From Puniceicoccaceae bacterium (GTDB lineage: Bacteria > Verrucomicrobiota > Verrucomicrobiia > Opitutales > Coraliomargaritaceae): a stretch of DNA of 35,054 nucleotides. The position numbers and the translations under genes are program-made. Under the pieces are notes generated by a model. The model did no database searches. It was not told the DNA's origin and saw only the letters and a program-made list of their open reading frames with translations. How positions within the stretch are numbered: position 1 is the stretch's first letter; the number at the start of each line of letters is the position of its first letter. Shown piece after piece: positions 33,101 through 35,054 of this stretch. The stretch covers positions 1-35,054 of the forward strand of contig PBYS01000010.1 in NCBI GenBank assembly GCA_002729725.1, in the 5' to 3' direction.

Positions 33101-33892
33101 GCGTTTAATGTCAACTCCACTTCGGTACAGGCTTGGAAAGCGGTTTTATCCAGCACGTCGAATTTAGAAATTCCGATTAGCGATTACATGGAGGACCCCG
33201 CAAGGCTTCTTACAGAAAATGATGCGATCTACTCGCGTATGTATTATCCTTATTTTGAGGGCTTTAACAAGGGAGATGCTAGCACGAATGATCGGTTTTG
33301 GAATGGCTATCGTCGATTAAGCAGTAGTGAAGTAGACAAGCTCGCCGAATCTATCGTTAGTCTTATCAAAGAACGTGGCCCTTTCTTGTCTCTGGCTTCG
33401 TTCGTGAATCGGAAATTGGAAGACTCTGAAGCGGGTAAAAAAGGACTGCTGCAAGCGGCACTTGATGGCACCTCTACGCTGGATGGTGTGAACAGTAATC
33501 TTCCATCAGGCGTATCAGGCGAGCCCGTTGTAGCCTTTGACTATATTTCAAACTTTTTTGTAGATAATTTATCCAGTGGCGATCATAGTAGCATGGGTTT
33601 TCCTGGGTATCTACTGCAATCGGATCTACTGCAGCATCTGGCGCCTATTTTAACTGTTCGTTCTGATACATTTACCATACGGTCCTATGGTGACGTGGTG
33701 AACCCTGTGACGAATCAAGTGACGGGCCGCGTCTGGTGTGAGGCCAAAGTGCAGCGTGTTCCAAGCCCTGTGAAGAATGACGAGGTCGCGGTCGACGCAG
33801 ATCCGATGGATGAGTGGATTCAGCCGAGCAGTTCGTTTGGACGTCAATTTAAGATCATATCCTTTACTTGGTTGGATCCCGAACAAATTTAA
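30155..33892 (+). CDS. Giant pseudopilin-like protein (GspK / Verru_Chthon-type)
   Basis: A 1245-residue protein with a type IV pilin-like N-terminus: a 29-residue basic leader ending in SSG, then FALVISLSLMAFVLLILLAF, the hydrophobic helix, with likely prepilin-peptidase cleavage G29|F30. Residue 5 of the mature form is not Glu, as in the minor pseudopilin GspK. The next block AARQNAYLGLMVAMGELQKS with AGPDQRITARADI is typical of very large pilin-like proteins of Verrucomicrobiota (compare the Verru_Chthon cassette proteins). The C-terminal region (~1050-1090, SSEVDKLAESIVSLIKERGP, FLSLASFVNRKL) resembles the helix-hairpin-like part of GspK. The long middle has no domain I recognise. It starts a plus-strand unit with the genes at 33906 and 34594. 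Lower in G+C than the CAZyme genes. A tip or assembly protein of a pseudopilus linked to glycan use is inference. Confidence 0.8.
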   Translation: MNCPSTKHARHSGRSRLLVTDSVTGGSSGFALVISLSLMAFVLLILLAFVSLAQVESASANQSKQMMAARQNAYLGLMVAMGELQKSAGPDQRITARADILTGDTGISVDAMENPYWMGVWDTTEADWDTLTAEEKMSRASWMVSGNQGLEPADEAVQAPNDELETSIEMASSNSEFDVKAVTVPPSLLSDGSGGVAGRFGYWISGENSKALVSISDPYASSDEANANVREQEQLRSFLVPQRTGVEALDSLANYPVNDDSLERVFALSSQMSDWLSDGSIDAGDFTSVRSHDLTTWSKGLLVDVKDGALKRDLTQAFEVLDSFELHFPDTVFKSQALSDVAAADPMTPEPYYFVGDKLIADQIANWSGPNWEIFRDYYQQYWPASDTSRIKDDYIHFRLAKRKLPGKNEQPVFTSHWEGSTKRHSDPYISSGMPYQYTSDTSFTAGDNYQASSLATPLISQLRISYALGLVDPEDGGTQVPVIVFKPVLSLYNPYNTRLAGSDFRTVVTLNPKITLTLHLHGGSVDVEFYLMELQDANNQGFHLLAMADSTIGPGEILHHSFDGFSFAKTRKSKYKTNNLSVKWDVVGGLYFPLSKVSDEFYPNPAGVAGAISVEQAKKDRGDNEYGWHPQWGLTTNTDDVNDEGDLEPGKPGEQEFLLEAVRDGVQVDLKIEYEDFGAIRSYTNSTAAGQTYNKIVDVWEQGSGNQPETYETSFQNFQDAAKQDSFGTLVVNLRTTERQGGEETDALRNLVDLNMRALHINSAWDGDNGSSRYLSLYEVEALGQNDVPPEYVPGLDSDVRYGYWGRKNNKTNGGQRSVVLFDRPREPLLSLGQLQHANLGRYHFDPTYIAGTSYANVRIPLEKERFRGFDDQGFDGVENLTYFDLPYLVNQQLWDGFFFSSIEMPYTEESRDILREALAKDDSEEGSKALADVVLNPRLEFVASAEEDIDRYNRIALYDTADDDFENAIYRPASEMWVNGAFNVNSTSVQAWKAVLSSTSNLEIPISDYMEDPARLLTENDAIYSRMYYPYFEGFNKGDASTNDRFWNGYRRLSSSEVDKLAESIVSLIKERGPFLSLASFVNRKLEDSEAGKKGLLQAALDGTSTLDGVNSNLPSGVSGEPVVAFDYISNFFVDNLSSGDHSSMGFPGYLLQSDLLQHLAPILTVRSDTFTIRSYGDVVNPVTNQVTGRVWCEAKVQRVPSPVKNDEVAVDADPMDEWIQPSSSFGRQFKIISFTWLDPEQI

Positions 33893-33905
33893 TGCAAAAA
33901 AATAT

Positions 33906-34589
33906 ATGATACGAAGAATCTCTTTTACATTCTTATTAGTAGTCGCGTTTTCCTCAGTTGGAATGACTCAGCAGCCAATTCAGAGCGCTGAGTTTTCGAC
34001 TCTTGCTTGGAGTCGCACGATTAAAGACCTACATTACCAAGGTGTGGATGGTGAACTGGTGAAAATGTGGATACCGAATGGCTCACCGTCGAAAGTCTAT
34101 GAATACCGTGGCACCTTTCCTGTGCAGTTTTTTCGTATTATTGGTACCGACGATGCCGGAAAGCCAATCAAAGAATTAGCCGCGGAGTATATGCCTGCTG
34201 GTCGTTTACAAGAGCAACTGCTGATTTTTATTGCAGACCCGGCCTCGCAGCAGAATCGCTACCGTTTGTTACCGTTTAGATTCTCTAAAGATGAAGCGCA
34301 GGAAAATACGTATCGTTTCATCAATCTATCTGACTTCCCAGTTTTTGTTAAATTTGGATCGGAACGGTTCAGTGTGGCTAAGCATAGTGAAAAATCAATG
34401 ACGACGGGTATCACTGCTTCGGGAGGGCAGTCGATCGCTATGGCAATTCAAGTCAGTGAGCAGCCAAACGATTTGAAGCTTGCTTACTCGTCTTCGTGGT
34501 CGGTCCGCTCCGGGCGCTCTGCTTTGGTCTTTGTCACCAATGAAGCTGGTGTGGATGAACAGATCGAGATCAAAAAACTTTATTATTAA
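33906..34589 (+). CDS. Small secreted protein of unknown function, partner of the pseudopilin
   Basis: A 227-residue protein. The frame is open from 33777, but that part overlaps the pseudopilin gene; ATG 33906, 13 bases after its stop, places a signal peptide first (MIRRISFTFLLVVAFSSVGM.., cleavage near the TQQ). The mature part is beta-rich (PVQFFRIIGTDDAGKPIKEL, NRYRLLPFRFSKDE, YRFINLSDFPVFVKFGSER, VRSGRSALVFVTNEAG) with no Cys, lipobox or enzyme motif. The FINLSDFPVFVKFG segment is reminiscent of small beta-sandwich proteins that sit in the envelope, but I do not recognise the family. Tight spacing to the pseudopilin gene and the 4-base gap to the GH2 gene indicate one operon, so it probably works with the pseudopilin. 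Confidence 0.78.
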   Translation: MIRRISFTFLLVVAFSSVGMTQQPIQSAEFSTLAWSRTIKDLHYQGVDGELVKMWIPNGSPSKVYEYRGTFPVQFFRIIGTDDAGKPIKELAAEYMPAGRLQEQLLIFIADPASQQNRYRLLPFRFSKDEAQENTYRFINLSDFPVFVKFGSERFSVAKHSEKSMTTGITASGGQSIAMAIQVSEQPNDLKLAYSSSWSVRSGRSALVFVTNEAGVDEQIEIKKLYY

Positions 34590-34593
34590 ACAT

Positions 34594-35054
34594 ATGTCTT
34601 CAAAAAAAGTAAATGAATGCTGCGACGCCGGCTACTTACAACTGAATGATCGAGCCAGTCGCTTGTTAGATGGTGAGTGGGGCTTTTTCGCAGATAATAT
34701 GGGGGCCTTTGGGCTCAAGCGCAGTCGGAATGTTTTCGAAGGATTGAAACCAGAAGAGGAAGATCGTGCGATTGAATATGATATCGATGGCTTTGATCGT
34801 ATTTCTGTTCCAGGCGATTGGAATACTCAGAAAGAAGAGTTTCTGCTCTTCGAAGGTTTCGGTTGGTATGCTCGTAAGCTTACGATTTCAGCGGTAGAAA
34901 AGGAGGCGCTCCTACGAGGGCAGCGTTTGTTTTTACGATTGGATGGGGTGAATTATGCCGTGGATGTGTGGTGGAATGGACAGCAAATCGGTTCTGCGGA
35001 ACTGCCTTTTCTACCCTTGAGCTTTGAGATCGATTCAGAGCAAGTGCAGGATGA
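34594..35054 (+). CDS. GH2 family enzyme, beta-glucuronidase-like N-terminal part (cut by window end)
   Basis: The frame opens at ATG 34594, 4 bases after the previous stop, and runs without a stop to the window end (153 codons). The sequence shows the N-terminal sugar-binding domain of GH2 enzymes of the beta-glucuronidase/beta-galactosidase group: LLDGEWGFFADNMGAFG, ISVPGDWNTQKEEFLLFEG, FGWYARKLTIS, LFLRLDGVNYAVDVWWNGQQ. There is no signal peptide, so it would be cytoplasmic unless moved otherwise. The catalytic barrel lies outside the window, so the substrate cannot be told, though PGDWN..LF.EG..WYAR is typical of beta-glucuronidase-like members, which would fit a uronic-acid polysaccharide and the PL8 lyase. 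Third gene of the pseudopilin operon. Confidence 0.88.
   Translation, partial: MSSKKVNECCDAGYLQLNDRASRLLDGEWGFFADNMGAFGLKRSRNVFEGLKPEEEDRAIEYDIDGFDRISVPGDWNTQKEEFLLFEGFGWYARKLTISAVEKEALLRGQRLFLRLDGVNYAVDVWWNGQQIGSAELPFLPLSFEIDSEQVQD

Noticed and set aside
30155..33892. Pseudopilin gene as a certain Verru_Chthon cassette member
   Set aside because: N-terminus and size fit, but the companion cassette genes are not in the window and the match could not be tested.
1..35054. tRNA, rRNA, CRISPR arrays, riboswitches, insertion sequences, prophage
   Set aside because: Looked for on both strands; no cloverleaf-like ends, regular spaced repeats, transposase motifs or phage genes were recognised.

Overview
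The window looks like a polysaccharide-utilisation region of a Verrucomicrobiota genome, most plausibly a marine or gut member of the Opitutales/Puniceicoccales type. I infer this from eight PEP-CTERM proteins (a C-terminal VPEP or IPEP motif, a hydrophobic helix and an Arg-rich tail), a giant Verrucomicrobia-style pseudopilin, many sulfatases and parallel beta-helix enzymes, a LacI-type regulator, and start codons that almost never have a Shine-Dalgarno sequence. No rRNA, tRNA, CRISPR array, transposase or phage gene was seen.

Layout. 1-2.1 kb: the 3' part of a large secreted modular protein (beta-helix tail, jelly-roll module, two DNRLRE/CBM96-like modules, novel C-terminal module). 2.3-6.7 kb, minus strand: a cytoplasmic sulfatase, a secreted parallel beta-helix protein and a PEP-CTERM protein. 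6.95-9.35 kb: a cytoplasmic GH2 enzyme. 9.8-13.9 kb: four PEP-CTERM proteins around a stretch with a decayed gene. 14.3-16.0 kb: two more decayed carbohydrate-active genes. 16.0-19.3 kb, minus: a secreted sulfatase with a CBM6, and a PEP-CTERM protein. 19.4-21.6 kb: LacI regulator and cytoplasmic sulfatase, probably one operon. 21.6-23.0 kb, minus: a second beta-helix protein. 23.2-24.8 kb: two PEP-CTERM proteins. 24.9-28.6 kb: a 1254-residue fusion of a PL8-type lyase with a SASA/CE6-type acetylesterase. 28.8-29.9 kb, minus: a GH28-like enzyme. 30.2 kb to the end: a three-gene plus-strand unit (giant pseudopilin, small secreted protein, GH2 enzyme cut by the window end).

How it may work. Enzymes with signal peptides (lyase-esterase, sulfatase-CBM6, beta-helix proteins) would attack a sulfated, acetylated, probably uronic-acid-containing polysaccharide outside the cytoplasm. 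Two sulfatases, both GH2 enzymes and the GH28-like protein have no evident signal peptide and would finish the imported oligosaccharides inside. The PEP-CTERM proteins, several of them DNRLRE or lectin-like sandwiches, would be sorted to the surface by an exosortase encoded elsewhere and could hold the substrate. The exact polysaccharide cannot be read from the sequence; glycosaminoglycan-like, ulvan-like, fucoidan-like or alginate-like glycans all remain possible.

Most notable: (i) the PL8-esterase fusion and a shared, unnamed C-terminal module; (ii) a 14-bp palindrome, TTGAATCTATTCAA, repeated upstream of PEP-CTERM genes; (iii) four copies of a 23-nt REP-like hairpin whose stems differ by compensatory changes, two of them paired as a REPIN-like unit; (iv) a pseudopilin-GH2 operon; (v) a minus-strand graveyard of broken carbohydrate-active genes.
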